Shown: piece by piece, positions 26,305-35,926 of the stretch
Numbering within the stretch: the stretch's first letter is position 1
How the letters are laid out: every line of letters begins with the position of its first letter
Assembly: GCF_003402575.1 (NCBI RefSeq)
Contig: NZ_BGZJ01000001.1
Span: forward strand, 186,001-250,000
Reading direction: 5' to 3'
Source of the DNA: Mesosutterella multiformis
Lineage (GTDB): Bacteria; Pseudomonadota; Gammaproteobacteria; Burkholderiales; Burkholderiaceae_F
DNA: 64,000 bases
Notes under the pieces: generated by a model
The model's database searches: none
Seen by the model: the letters and a program-made list of their open reading frames with translations, nothing else
Told to the model about the DNA's origin: nothing
Translations under genes and position numbers: made by a program

Positions 26305-26715
26305 ATGCCGATACCCAGCGAATTCACCCCCATTCTGCAGTCACTCCCCCTTGTCTCATCCGAGTGGGATGAAGAGAACCGCACCCTGGTTCTCACGACC
26401 GGACTTCGCTATCCTGGCACCGAAGAGTCTGTGATGATCTTTGTGACAGAAGACGCTTCTATCGGCGGCTGGCAGGTGGATGACGGGGGATCAGCCGCGC
26501 TGCTCCTTTCTGACGCCGGTATCGCTCCGAACGCTCCCGGCATCACTGCGTATCTCAAGACCGCCTACGAAGAAAATGTTCTCATGATGGATGCGGGGCA
26601 TAACTTCGGTATTCCGGTGTCGGATGCGGATGACCTCCTCGAGTCAGCGCTTGAAGTCGCGTCAGGCTCCCTGATGCTTTACGCCGTCGGCCGCTTTGGA
26701 GCCGCCTCTGAGTAA
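26305..26715 (+). CDS. Small protein of unknown function, weakly DUF1828-like
   Basis: The 136-residue acidic protein is predicted soluble. A central stretch with IGGWQVDDGGSAALLLSDAG resembles the pattern of DUF1828 proteins, where a beta-strand is followed by DGG and a D-G turn. I do not recognise it with confidence. It lies 20 bases after asparaginase and 11 bases before gluQ on the same strand, so it is probably co-transcribed. It has no clear signal or membrane segment. Confidence 0.55.
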   Translation: MPIPSEFTPILQSLPLVSSEWDEENRTLVLTTGLRYPGTEESVMIFVTEDASIGGWQVDDGGSAALLLSDAGIAPNAPGITAYLKTAYEENVLMMDAGHNFGIPVSDADDLLESALEVASGSLMLYAVGRFGAASE

Positions 26716-26726
26716 TTGACCTCGCG

Positions 26727-27605
26727 ATGTCTGAGTCTCTCGAATCCGCTTATCGGGGGCGCTTCGCGCCTTCCCCCACAGGGCTCCTTCACGCGGGGAG
26801 CCTCCTCGCCGCTCTTGCCTCGTGGCTTGACGCCCGGGCGCATGACGGCACCTGGCTGATCCGGATTGAGGATATCGATCCCCCGCGGGATATTCCCGGT
26901 GCCGGTGAGAAGATTATTGAGACACTCAGCCGCTTCGGTTTTGAGTCCGATGAACCGGTGCTGTGGCAGCATGACAGGCTTGACGCCTATCGGGAAACCG
27001 CCGCCCGGCTGGTTTCTGAAGGAAAGGCGTTTGGCTGCGCCTGCTCGCGGCACGATATCGCGGAGTGGCATCGGATCCACGGGGGCGATCCTTCGGTCTA
27101 CCCGGGGATCTGCCGAAACGGCACCGGAGGTCGTAAACCCCGGGCCATCCGCTTCCGGGTTGATTCGGAGCCAGTCTCTTTTACGGACCGGCGTCTCGGG
27201 ACGCTCACCCAGAATCTCGAAAAAGAGCTTGGCGACTTCGTGATCTGGCGAGCTGACAGTCTCCCCGCCTATCAGCTCGCGGTCGTCATGGATGACGGTC
27301 TGCAGGGCGTGACAGATATTGTCCGGGGTGAAGACCTCTATGGGAACACACCGCGTCAGATCGCCCTTCAGAGAGCTCTGGGACTCCCGACTCCGCGTTA
27401 CCTCCACCTTCCGCTTGTGCTGAACGACCGGGGTGAGAAGCTCTCCAAACAGGGAGGGGCGACACCGGTGGATCCGGAGTCGCCCCTCATTGAACTTGAA
27501 CGCGCCTGGCGGTCTCTGGGTTTCCGACCGCTCGGAGCGGATTCTGTTCCCGCTTTCCTTCGCGCCGCGCTTCCGCTCTGGCGCGAAGGCTGGGGAAACC
27601 GTTAG
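26727..27605 (+). CDS. gluQ: Glutamyl-Q tRNA(Asp) synthetase
   Basis: The 292-residue protein is a shortened glutamyl-tRNA synthetase catalytic core with no anticodon-binding domain. It shows FAPSPTGLLHAGS (HIGH-like motif, 14-25), a zinc site CACS...YPGIC and the KLSKQ motif in place of KMSKS. It attaches glutamate to queuosine in tRNA(Asp). The gene end overlaps the end of the convergent NarX-like gene by 4 bases, so the two transcripts must run into each other. Confidence 0.95.
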   Translation: MSESLESAYRGRFAPSPTGLLHAGSLLAALASWLDARAHDGTWLIRIEDIDPPRDIPGAGEKIIETLSRFGFESDEPVLWQHDRLDAYRETAARLVSEGKAFGCACSRHDIAEWHRIHGGDPSVYPGICRNGTGGRKPRAIRFRVDSEPVSFTDRRLGTLTQNLEKELGDFVIWRADSLPAYQLAVVMDDGLQGVTDIVRGEDLYGNTPRQIALQRALGLPTPRYLHLPLVLNDRGEKLSKQGGATPVDPESPLIELERAWRSLGFRPLGADSVPAFLRAALPLWREGWGNR

Positions 27606-29488
27606 TCGTTCTTCCGGTTTTCTTCAGGAAGCCGCACTTCAACCGTTGTGCCCTTGCCGGGTTCGGAATCGATCACGAGTTCCGCCCCGATCTTCTTCGC
27701 GCGCTCTTCCATGATGGAAAGACCCACGTGACGGGCTTTCCGTTCCTCAGCGAGTTTCCGGTCAATACCGACGCCGTTATCCCGCACGCTTGCCACAAAG
27801 TCGCGGTTATTCATGATCCGCACTTCAACCTGAGAGGCTTTGGCGTGCTTCCGGATGTTGGAAAGCGCTTCCTGAATAATGAACGTCACCTGAAGCTTCT
27901 GCTTCTCGGTGAGGTTCGGGCCGTTACCGGAGAACTGCACCTTGGCGCTGACACCTGACTGCGCCTCAAAGCGCCGGGTCACGGTGAGCAGCGCGGTCTT
28001 GAAGTCTTCCTTATGAATCTTCTCGCGGAAATTGAGGAGCAGCTCGCGGACGTTCTCGTAACTCTCCTGGACACCCGCCTTGATCTGCTTCACGGTCTCA
28101 TCCACCATCTGCTTATCGTTCCCCGCGAGCGCTGACTCAAGGAGCTGCACCTGCATGTTGAGGAAGGAAAGTGTCTGAGCGATCGAGTCGTGCAGACCCT
28201 GCGCCATGAAGGTGCGCTCCTGAACCACAGCAAACTGCCGCTCGCGTTCGTTCAGCCGATGGTTATCAATCGCGATGCCGAGATGCGTGCCGAAGGACTC
28301 GAGCTGCCGGAAGGCGGGCGACGCAATATCGCGGTTATCGCGGAAGAACACCTCAAACGTCCCGAGGCTTGTCTGGCCATTCCGGATATGGAATCCGTAA
28401 GACACCTGGAAGCCTTCTTTCACGAGTTCCTTCGCGGTGTCACGCGTTCCCTTCAGCAGATCAAAGCGTGTGGGAAGCGGCTTCTGATACGCGCGGTAAA
28501 TCGGCGCGTCCGTGTCGCTCTCGCGGGACGACAGTTCCAGGAACCGCCCGGAGAGTCCGGACGAGGCCACAATGGAAAGCTTTCCGCTCTCATCCACCAG
28601 GCGCACCGCGCAGGCGTCGCTCCCGGTGTAGCTCCGGATCCGGTCGATAAAGCCCTCATTCATATCTTCGATTGACACGGCCTGCGAGAGGAACGTCGTC
28701 ATCTCGTAAAGCTGCGAGAGGTTCGTGTTCTTTTCCTGCACTGAAGCGGTCTTCTCCGCGACCTTCGCTTCCAGATTGTCGTAGAGATCCTCGAGCCTCG
28801 ACGCCATGCGGTTGAAGCCCTCCCCGATGCGGCCGAATTCGTCATTCGTTCCGACGTTCACACGGGCGGAAAGGTCTCCCGCGCGCACCTTATCAATCAC
28901 CTCTCCGAGCTTATTCACCGGGCGGATTACCCAGCGCTTGAGGAGGAAGAGAATCACGAAGAGGCTGCCGATAGCGAGCGCGATGATCAGCGTCTGCAGA
29001 TACCGCATCTGCCAGAGATAGCGAACGCGGTAATCTTCAATCCGATCCTTCAGGTGATTCAGAGCGCCGGTGTAGGAATTAAAGATCTCGGTGTCAATCG
29101 TCGCGCCGTTCTCCCGCTGCTGAAACAGCTGCGGACGCGCCTGCGTCTCCCAGACCTGGGTCGCCTTATTGATGGAGTCCTCGATATCCGGCGTATTCGG
29201 CACCTTGAAGGGCGACCAGAGATCGATATCGTGAAGCCCCTTGATCAGCGTGTTCGAAACCCGGATTTCCTCATCAAACATCTCCGGCGCGTAATTCGTG
29301 TTCGTGAAGACATTCGCGCGGTGGAAGTGGATCTTGATTTCGTTTACCTGGTTCAGCGCGGCGGCGGACGACTCCGCGTTCCAGCTGAGCAGCATCGTAT
29401 AGGCCACAACACCGACCACAAAAGAGACCCACGCCGCCGTGAGTGCGAGAAGCCTCATTGAGAGGCTGTGAAACTTCTGAACCTGCAT
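27602..29488 (-). CDS. NarX-like membrane sensor histidine kinase (HisKA_3 type)
   Basis: The protein has 628 residues from the ATG at 29488. It has a membrane helix near the N-terminus, a periplasmic helical region starting NQVNEIKIHFHRANVF in the place of the NarX nitrate-binding helix, a second helix, and HAMP (WVIRPVNKLGEVIDKV). A GAF-like domain follows, then the phosphorylation site MAQGLHDSIAQTL and an ATPase with QEALSNIRKHAKAS and DNGVGID. The fold suggests nitrate or nitrite sensing, but the ligand motif is not exact. No response regulator is adjacent. An upstream extension to 29575 is in frame but starts inside the parC terminator, so I reject it. Confidence 0.85.
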   Translation of the reverse strand: MQVQKFHSLSMRLLALTAAWVSFVVGVVAYTMLLSWNAESSAAALNQVNEIKIHFHRANVFTNTNYAPEMFDEEIRVSNTLIKGLHDIDLWSPFKVPNTPDIEDSINKATQVWETQARPQLFQQRENGATIDTEIFNSYTGALNHLKDRIEDYRVRYLWQMRYLQTLIIALAIGSLFVILFLLKRWVIRPVNKLGEVIDKVRAGDLSARVNVGTNDEFGRIGEGFNRMASRLEDLYDNLEAKVAEKTASVQEKNTNLSQLYEMTTFLSQAVSIEDMNEGFIDRIRSYTGSDACAVRLVDESGKLSIVASSGLSGRFLELSSRESDTDAPIYRAYQKPLPTRFDLLKGTRDTAKELVKEGFQVSYGFHIRNGQTSLGTFEVFFRDNRDIASPAFRQLESFGTHLGIAIDNHRLNERERQFAVVQERTFMAQGLHDSIAQTLSFLNMQVQLLESALAGNDKQMVDETVKQIKAGVQESYENVRELLLNFREKIHKEDFKTALLTVTRRFEAQSGVSAKVQFSGNGPNLTEKQKLQVTFIIQEALSNIRKHAKASQVEVRIMNNRDFVASVRDNGVGIDRKLAEERKARHVGLSIMEERAKKIGAELVIDSEPGKGTTVEVRLPEENRKND

Positions 29489-29556
29489 AGGAAATATTTC
29501 CGGATTTTTGCTGCCTGAACCGGGCAGATAACTGTAGAAAAATTCGCTGAATACTA

Positions 29557-29606
29557 TACAAAAGAAAAGCCGCACGGCGAATAATTATTTTTCCGCCGCA
29601 CGGCTT
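29557..29606 (-). terminator. Terminator after parC
   Basis: A 13-base stem AAGCCGTGCGGCG/CGCCGTGCGGCTT (29606-29594 with 29579-29567) is followed on the minus strand by TTTTCTTTTG. It begins 30 bases past the parC stop. Confidence 0.9.
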
Positions 29607-29635
29607 CAAAGGGACTAGTCCCTCTTTCGTTCAGC

Positions 29636-32191
29636 TCAGAGGAGCCTTACATTCCCCTCTTCATCCTCAGGGGGCAGGTTTTCAACGGCAGGAGACGGAT
29701 CCTTCCCCGCGGGCAGCGCCCGGAGCCCCGTTACCCGGATCAGGCGGGGAGAGACACCGCGTCCCTTCCTCGTCCGGTGCAGCGTGTATTCAGCAAGCTT
29801 CGCGCCGCTCACCGTCTCTTCACGCGGCTGCTTCGCGCGGCCCTCTCCGATCACCGCGACACCGGAGGCTGTAATCGGGATCGCCGCGACTATCTTCTCA
29901 TCCGGCTCAAGCCCCATCAGAGAAACGCCGAGGCCGCCAGACGGCAGCATCCGCATTTCGGAGATCGGGAAGACAAGAAGTCTGCCGTGCTCAGAAAGCA
30001 CCGCGATAAATTCGTCCTCCGCCTTGATCGGCACGGGTTCAAGCGCCCGTCCTTCATCGACTCGGACAAAGGATTTGCCGCTCCGGACACGCGCCGGCAT
30101 ATCGCCGAGCTTCGAAATAAAGCCGTAGCCCTTCGTTCCGGCGAGGAACATCTTCTGATCGGCAGGGCCGCAGAAGATACCGACAATCTCGGTTCCAGGC
30201 TCAAGATCGATAAAGCTCGTGAGAGGCAGCCCGTCGCCGCGCGACCCGGGTAGCGCCGAAACGGCGATTGAGTAGGAGCGCCCCGAACTCGAAATCAGAA
30301 TGAGCGTCTCCGTGCTCCGGCATTCGATCGAACGTCCAGGTCCGTCACCGATCTTGTAATTCATGAGCGAAATATCATGCCCATGCCCGGACCGCGTTCG
30401 GATAAAGCCCTTCTCGGAGAAAACAATCGTGACCGGTTCATCGAGCACCTGAGGCGCGGCCTGAAGCGGAGCCGCTTCTTCGACAAGCGTCCTGCGGTCA
30501 TCCCCGTAGGTCTTCGCGTCAGACTCAATTTCGCGCGCCACCGCAGTGGCAAGACGCCGGTCAGACGATAGAAGCCGCGTCAGGCTCTTCTCTTCATCCC
30601 GGCACGACTCAAGCTCAGACTTGATCTGAGCCTCGGACAGCCGGGAGAGCTGCCGCAGCTTGATTTCCAGAATGTCCTCAGCCTGACGCTCAGAGAGACT
30701 GAAGCGGCGCATCAGTTCGGGCTTCGGCTCATCGCTCTCCCGGATCACCGCAATCACCTCATCCACGTGGAGAAGCGCGATGGTGCGGCCTTCGAGAATA
30801 TGGATCCGATCCTGCACCTTCGCGAGGCGCGCTTCCGTTCTGCGGCGGACCGTCGCCACGCGGAACGCCACCCACTCGGAAAGAATCTCAAGAAGCGGTT
30901 TCTGACGGGGTTTCCCGTCACTCCCGATCATCACGAGATTCATCGGCGCGTTGCTCTCGAGACTCGTCTGCGAGAAGAGCGCCGCGATAAAGGCGTTCCG
31001 ATCGACTTTAGACGTCTTCGGCTCAAAAACGAGCCGCACCGGCACGTTTTTATCCGACTCATCGCGGACGTGCGAAAGGAGCGCGAGCATCGCGCTCTTT
31101 GTCTGCTGCTGCTCCGGAGTCAGCGTCTTCTTCCCGGCCTTCGGGCGCGGGTTCGTGATCGTCTCGATTTCAGAAAGCACCTGAGCGGTCGAAGTCTGCG
31201 GCGGAAGCTCCGTCACAATGAGACGCCACTGGTTATGCGACATCTCCTCAAACTCATACCGGGCGCGGACGCGAAGCGTGCCGCGGCCGGTCCGGTACGT
31301 TTCCCGGATCACCGAAGGAGAAGAAATAATCTGGCCGCCGCCCGGATAGTCCGGGGCAGGGAGCACCGCGAGCACGTCATCAAGCGTCGCGTCAGGCTTC
31401 TCAAGAAGCAGCTCGCAAGCCGCAGCCACTTCCCGGAGGTTATGAGGCGGAATTTCCGTTGCCATACCGACCGCGATGCCGCTCGCGCCATTCAGCAGTA
31501 CAAACGGGAGCCGCGCCGGGAGCACCGCCGGTTCCTTGAACGCCCCGTCGTAATTCGGGATGAAGTCCACCGTGCCAAGATCGATTTCAGAAAGCAGCAG
31601 TTCGGAAATCTTCGTGAGGCGGGCTTCCGTGTAACGCATGGCGGCAGGGCCATCACCGTCACGGCTTCCGAAGTTTCCGTGACCATCCACAAGCGGATAC
31701 CGGAGGCTGAAAGGCTGCGCCATGCGGACCATGGCGTCGTACGCCGACTGATCGCCGTGCGGATGGAATTTACCGAGCACATCGCCGACCACACGGGCGG
31801 ACTTCACATAATTCTTATCAGCGGAGAGATGGAGCTCCTTCGCCATATCGAAGAGGATTCTGCGCTGCACAGGCTTCTGCCCGTCGCAGACATTCGGGAG
31901 CGCTCGGTCTGTCACCACCGAAATGGCGTAATCGAGATACGCGCGGCTCGCGAACCGGGCGAGCGTCAGCTTCCCCTCATCCTTTTCATCCGTCTCGTCC
32001 TCGCCGAGGAACTGTCCCATCAGCTGCAGGGCAGACGTTTCTTCAGCGGTTTCGGGTTCGTCACGGGAATCCGCCGCAGTCTCGTTCTCGTCCTCATCCA
32101 CCGCTTCCATCTCTTCAGAATCCTGTTCCTCACCATCCGTAAACAGGGATTCCGTCGCGCCGTCTTCCGGATTCATGTCTTTCTTCGTCAT
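29636..32191 (-). CDS. parC: DNA topoisomerase IV subunit A
   Basis: The 851-residue protein has its catalytic tyrosine Y187 in [11 protein letters not shown]. The quinolone region is [12 protein letters not shown] with S149 and D152, a sensitive-type pattern. The C-terminal half holds the beta-pinwheel repeats. It decatenates daughter chromosomes with ParE, encoded 20 bases upstream. About 73 residues at the N-terminus, very rich in Asp and Glu, precede the usual start [17 protein letters not shown]. This acidic extension is absent from typical ParC. The ATG at 32191 has a GGAAC context, and no better downstream start is near the core. Confidence 0.95.
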   Translation of the reverse strand: MTKKDMNPEDGATESLFTDGEEQDSEEMEAVDEDENETAADSRDEPETAEETSALQLMGQFLGEDETDEKDEGKLTLARFASRAYLDYAISVVTDRALPNVCDGQKPVQRRILFDMAKELHLSADKNYVKSARVVGDVLGKFHPHGDQSAYDAMVRMAQPFSLRYPLVDGHGNFGSRDGDGPAAMRYTEARLTKISELLLSEIDLGTVDFIPNYDGAFKEPAVLPARLPFVLLNGASGIAVGMATEIPPHNLREVAAACELLLEKPDATLDDVLAVLPAPDYPGGGQIISSPSVIRETYRTGRGTLRVRARYEFEEMSHNQWRLIVTELPPQTSTAQVLSEIETITNPRPKAGKKTLTPEQQQTKSAMLALLSHVRDESDKNVPVRLVFEPKTSKVDRNAFIAALFSQTSLESNAPMNLVMIGSDGKPRQKPLLEILSEWVAFRVATVRRRTEARLAKVQDRIHILEGRTIALLHVDEVIAVIRESDEPKPELMRRFSLSERQAEDILEIKLRQLSRLSEAQIKSELESCRDEEKSLTRLLSSDRRLATAVAREIESDAKTYGDDRRTLVEEAAPLQAAPQVLDEPVTIVFSEKGFIRTRSGHGHDISLMNYKIGDGPGRSIECRSTETLILISSSGRSYSIAVSALPGSRGDGLPLTSFIDLEPGTEIVGIFCGPADQKMFLAGTKGYGFISKLGDMPARVRSGKSFVRVDEGRALEPVPIKAEDEFIAVLSEHGRLLVFPISEMRMLPSGGLGVSLMGLEPDEKIVAAIPITASGVAVIGEGRAKQPREETVSGAKLAEYTLHRTRKGRGVSPRLIRVTGLRALPAGKDPSPAVENLPPEDEEGNVRLL

Positions 32192-32211
32192 TCAGTGCTG
32201 TTCCTTGTTTA

Positions 32212-34185
32212 TCAGATGTCCGCGCGGGCCCGGTCACCGTAGCGTTCAAGCCACGTTCTCCGGGCTCCCGATTCCTTATGCCCCATCAGCATGGTCATCA
32301 CGCTTTCTGTCTGAGCCTTGTCGACTTCACCCCAGGAGATCGGAAGAAGGCAGCGGGTATCCGGGTTCAGGGCGGTTTCTCCGAGTTCTGCCGCGCTCAT
32401 CTCACCCAGGCCCTTGAATCGGGCAATGGTGAGATCCTCAGGATTGATCTTTTCCTTCGCGAGCTTCTGCTGCGTCCGGGCGAGTTCCCGGTCATCCAGG
32501 CAGTAGATCCGTCGCATCGGGCGGCGTCCCCTCGCCGGCACATCCACGCGGAAGAGCGGCGGCATTGCCACATAAACATGCCCCGCCTCAACAAGTCCCG
32601 GGAAATGCCGGAAGAAAAGCGTGAGGAGAAGCACCTGAATGTGAGATCCGTCGACGTCCGCGTCAGCAAGAATGCAGATCTTGCCGTAGCGGAGGTGCGA
32701 GAGATCCGCGTCGGACGCTTTCTTATGCGGGTTCACACCGATCGCGGTCGCGATGTCATGAATCACCTGGCTTGAGAAGAGTCTCGTTGGGGACACTTCC
32801 CAGGTGTTCAGAATCTTCCCCCGAAGCGGAAGCACGGCCTGGAATTCCTTATCGCGGCCGACCTTCGCGGAGCCTCCGGCGGAGTCACCTTCCACGAGAT
32901 AGAGTTCGTTCCGCGTGATATCCGAGCTCTCACAATCCGTGAGTTTTCCAGGGAGCACCGCGACGCTCGATCCCTTCTTCCGGTCAATCTTCGGCGCGGA
33001 CTGCTGACGCTTCTGCGCCTGATGGATCACGAGTTCCGCGAGCTTCTTCCCCTCTTCCACATGGTCATTCAGCCAGAACTCAAACTGCGGCGTCACAAAA
33101 GCGCTCACGAGTTTCAGAGCGTCACGGCTCGTCAGCTTATCCTTTGTCTGCCCCTGGAACTGAGGATCCAGCATCTTGCAGGAAAGCACATAGGACGCGC
33201 GGGAAAAGACGTCTTCCGCGAGAAGCTTCACGCCCTTCACGGCGAGCTGATGCGCATCGATGAAGTTCTTCATCGCCTGAAAGAGGCCGTCCTTCAAGCC
33301 ATATTCATGCGTACCGCCTGAAGGCGTCGGAATGAGGTTCACATAGGACTCACGGACAAGCGGACCTTCCTCCGTCCACGCGACCACCCAGGAGGCACCC
33401 TCGCCTTCAGAAAAGGCTTCGGTATCAGGGCCTGCAAACCCTTCCGCCTCAAACGCGGGCACCGCGGGCGGAAACGCCATTTCGGATGCCAGATATTCGC
33501 CGAGCCCCCCTTCGTAAAGCCAGCGCTGATCGGTTCCGGCAATCTCGTTATGGAAGATCACTTCGCAGCCCGGCATCAGAACGGCTTTCGAGCGGAGCAG
33601 CCGCACGAGCTGTGACACTGGGATCACGGGAGAATCAAAGTACTTCGGATCCGGCCACGCAGTTACCCGGGTTCCGGTCTCGCTCTTACGCCTCGGGCTC
33701 TTTCTGGAAGCGAGCGGCTCATCGACAAACCCATCCTTAAAGGTAATCCGGCTTTCAAGCCCGTCGCGCCAGACCACCACTTCCATATGGGTGGAAAGCG
33801 CGTTGGTCACCGAAACGCCGACACCATGAAGACCGCCTGAAAACGCGTACGCGCCGCCTGACGCTTTATCAAACTTGCCGCCCGCGTGCAGTGACGTAAA
33901 GACCAGCTGCACCACCGGCTGCTTCTCTGTCGGATGCATGCCGACCGGAATACCGCGGCCGTTATCCTCAACCGTTACCGAATTATCCGGATGCAGCCAC
34001 ACCTCAATTTTTGAGCCAAACCCGGCGAGCACTTCGTCACTCGAGTTATCGACCACTTCCTGAATAATATGAAGCGGGTCGCAGGTGAGGGTATACATCC
34101 CCGGTCTTTCTTTCACCGGTTCGAGCCCCTTCAGGACCCGGACGCTCGACTCTACGTAGCTGCCAGCTTGTTTGCGTGTTGCCAT
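32212..34185 (-). CDS. parE: DNA topoisomerase IV subunit B
   Basis: The protein has 657 residues from the ATG at 34185 (MATRKQAGSY). The GHKL ATPase domain shows QEVVDNSSDEVLAGF with the catalytic glutamate and DNGRGIPVG. The Toprim domain shows LVEGDSAGGSAKVGRD and LADADVDGSHI. It binds and hydrolyses ATP for the ParC-ParE enzyme and precedes parC in one operon. A longer frame back to 34236 is possible but the ParE family normally starts near this point. An insertion of about 40 residues near EGFAGPDTEAFSEGEG lies in the transducer region. Confidence 0.95.
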   Translation of the reverse strand: MATRKQAGSYVESSVRVLKGLEPVKERPGMYTLTCDPLHIIQEVVDNSSDEVLAGFGSKIEVWLHPDNSVTVEDNGRGIPVGMHPTEKQPVVQLVFTSLHAGGKFDKASGGAYAFSGGLHGVGVSVTNALSTHMEVVVWRDGLESRITFKDGFVDEPLASRKSPRRKSETGTRVTAWPDPKYFDSPVIPVSQLVRLLRSKAVLMPGCEVIFHNEIAGTDQRWLYEGGLGEYLASEMAFPPAVPAFEAEGFAGPDTEAFSEGEGASWVVAWTEEGPLVRESYVNLIPTPSGGTHEYGLKDGLFQAMKNFIDAHQLAVKGVKLLAEDVFSRASYVLSCKMLDPQFQGQTKDKLTSRDALKLVSAFVTPQFEFWLNDHVEEGKKLAELVIHQAQKRQQSAPKIDRKKGSSVAVLPGKLTDCESSDITRNELYLVEGDSAGGSAKVGRDKEFQAVLPLRGKILNTWEVSPTRLFSSQVIHDIATAIGVNPHKKASDADLSHLRYGKICILADADVDGSHIQVLLLTLFFRHFPGLVEAGHVYVAMPPLFRVDVPARGRRPMRRIYCLDDRELARTQQKLAKEKINPEDLTIARFKGLGEMSAAELGETALNPDTRCLLPISWGEVDKAQTESVMTMLMGHKESGARRTWLERYGDRARADI

Positions 34186-34364
34186 GTTTTCTCTGAAAGG
34201 GGAAGAACGGGATCCGGCCCATTCTTCAGGTGACAATAGGAAGCAGCCTGGGAACCCGGAACGGGTTCTCAGGCATCTGAGACGTTCAATATTACCGCAA
34301 GACCTTTGCCTGACGCCTTCGGACTCAGAAAGCCTATCAGGGGGAGACGCCTGAAAGAGCGGCC

Positions 34365-35054
34365 TCAGAGATCCTTGATGAGAGAAAGGAACTCAAGGCG
34401 GGTCGCGGTGTTTTTAAGGAAATAGCCCCGCATGACAGAGGTCGTCATCGCGCAGTCATGCTCTTTCACGCCGCGCCACGACATGCACTCATGCTTCGCT
34501 TTCACGATGACCGCGAGGCCATACGGCTTGATGAGGCGTTCGAGCTCGTCGGCGAGCTGCACCGTCGCCTCTTCCTGAATCTGCGGGCGGGAGAAGATCC
34601 AGTTCGCGAGACGCGAGAACTTGGAAATGCCGATCACGTGGTCTGACGGAATCACGCCGATCCAGCACTGTCCCATGATCGGAACAAGGTGATGCGAGCA
34701 GGCGCTCCGGATCGCGATCGGTCCGACCGTGTAGATCTGGTTCAGCTGCTTCACGTTCGGGAACTCGGTGATCCGGGGGCGCTCCGTATAACGGCCGGAA
34801 AAGACTTCGCCGAGATACATCTTCGCCACGCGGTGAGCGGTCTCACGCGTGTTGTGATCGTTCTCTGTATCAATAAGGAGGGTTTCGAGCACGCCCTGGA
34901 TTTTCTCCTCGAGCTCTGCCTCGAGCTGCGGCATTTCACCTTCGCGGATGTACTGCGCGATATTGTCGTTCGCGGCAAAGGGCGCGCCTGCCTCCCTGAT
35001 GCGTTCACGAATCACGCTTGAAATCGGCTTTTCCTGATTGATGCCTTTTTCCAT
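34365..35054 (-). CDS. folE: GTP cyclohydrolase I
   Basis: The 229-residue enzyme opens the folate pathway by converting GTP to 7,8-dihydroneopterin triphosphate. Zinc and active-site residues are visible in IRSACSHHLVPIMG and KAKHECMSWRGVKEHD. The N-terminus is about 20-30 residues longer than the catalytic core requires. The AAGG preceding the ATG is very close to it, so a start a few codons later is possible. It is monocistronic, with a 640-base gene-free region upstream. Confidence 0.95.
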   Translation of the reverse strand: MEKGINQEKPISSVIRERIREAGAPFAANDNIAQYIREGEMPQLEAELEEKIQGVLETLLIDTENDHNTRETAHRVAKMYLGEVFSGRYTERPRITEFPNVKQLNQIYTVGPIAIRSACSHHLVPIMGQCWIGVIPSDHVIGISKFSRLANWIFSRPQIQEEATVQLADELERLIKPYGLAVIVKAKHECMSWRGVKEHDCAMTTSVMRGYFLKNTATRLEFLSLIKDL

Positions 35055-35697
35055 CCTTCTTACCTTTATTGATAGACAAGTCGCAGATACTGATTCAGGT
35101 CGAATCAGTTTTGGCGCTCAGCGGGAGCACCAATCTGAGAAGTTTAGTGGATTTCGGAAATTCCCATGCCGCCTGAGACAGATGTATCAGCAGGCTCGGA
35201 ATTTTCTTCTTGGGGTATTGCAAAAATGAAAAAATCCAGAACCTTATCATTCGGTTACTGGATTATGGGCAGTACCATCCGCTGAGATTCTGAGGTGTAA
35301 AAAATCAAGAACTTACGGATACGTCCCAAAAATATTCATTCCTCTCTGCAGAAATGATGTCGGTTGGGACGTCTTAGATGTTTCTGTTCCTGCCAGGACC
35401 GTTATTCTCAGCAGGTCGGACATCTTACCCCAGCCACGAGCTGAAGTGAAGGCTGTCAGGCAAATGTCTGGGTTCTATCTCTTTCTTGCAGTACGTTGAG
35501 ACGTCATAGAGCTGCGAACGAAATGCAGCCCCTTCAACCCGGATTTGACGCAAGGACATTTCCGGGACCATCCGACACAGATATGGGTGTCTTTTCCGTT
35601 CGAAGGCTTTATGTATTTCCGTAACTGAAGAGCAGCGTTTTAACCTTACGAAAACGCTTTAATTTTTATCCAGTTGGAATTATTCGGATAAAAAAAA
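35055..35697. other. Gene-free region between folE and tRNA-Arg
   Basis: No gene is supported in 643 bases. It has two inverted repeats: AATCCAG/CTGGATT (35233-35239 with 35258-35264), forming a small hairpin, and ACGTCCCAA/TTGGGACGT (35321-35329 with 35364-35372). The hexamer GACGTC recurs nearby. It may be the remains of a mobile element beside the tRNA gene; I cannot identify one. Confidence 0.5.
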
Positions 35698-35773
35698 TGG
35701 TGCCCCCGCTGAGACTCGAACTCGGATCTAACCCTTAGGAGGGGCTCGTTCTATCCAGTTGAACTACGGGGAC
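35698..35773 (-). tRNA. tRNA-Arg (anticodon CCU)
   Basis: The 76-base gene has an encoded CCA at 35700-35698, acceptor GTCCCCG/CGGGGGC, anticodon loop CTCCTAA giving CCU (reads AGG), and T-arm GAGTTCGAGTCTC. Genes for tRNA-Arg(CCU) often serve as integration sites. A TACAAT box at 35818-35813 on the minus strand may be its -10 element; no good -35 was found. Confidence 0.96.
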
Positions 35774-35779
35774 ACCGGG

Positions 35780-35802
35780 GTTCCCGGACAGTCTCCGGGA
35801 AC
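35780..35802. repeat. Perfect hairpin just upstream of tRNA-Arg
   Basis: GTTCCCGGA (35780-35788) and TCCGGGAAC (35794-35802) form a 9-base stem with a 5-base loop, 7 bases before the mature tRNA 5' end. It may guide RNase processing of the precursor or protect its leader. Confidence 0.6.
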
Positions 35803-35926
35803 AGGGGTGACATTGTAGCCAAAAAAAGGTTTTTCCGCGACACACCGGATTTAACCGCCTTCCATTTGCGGTAGGATGATTCCGAAGCACGCGGTTTTCC
35901 TCTTTTTTAAGGCTTCAGCGCAAAAC

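Noticed and set aside
29489-29575. Upstream start for the NarX-like kinase
   Set aside because: The ATG falls inside the parC terminator stem.
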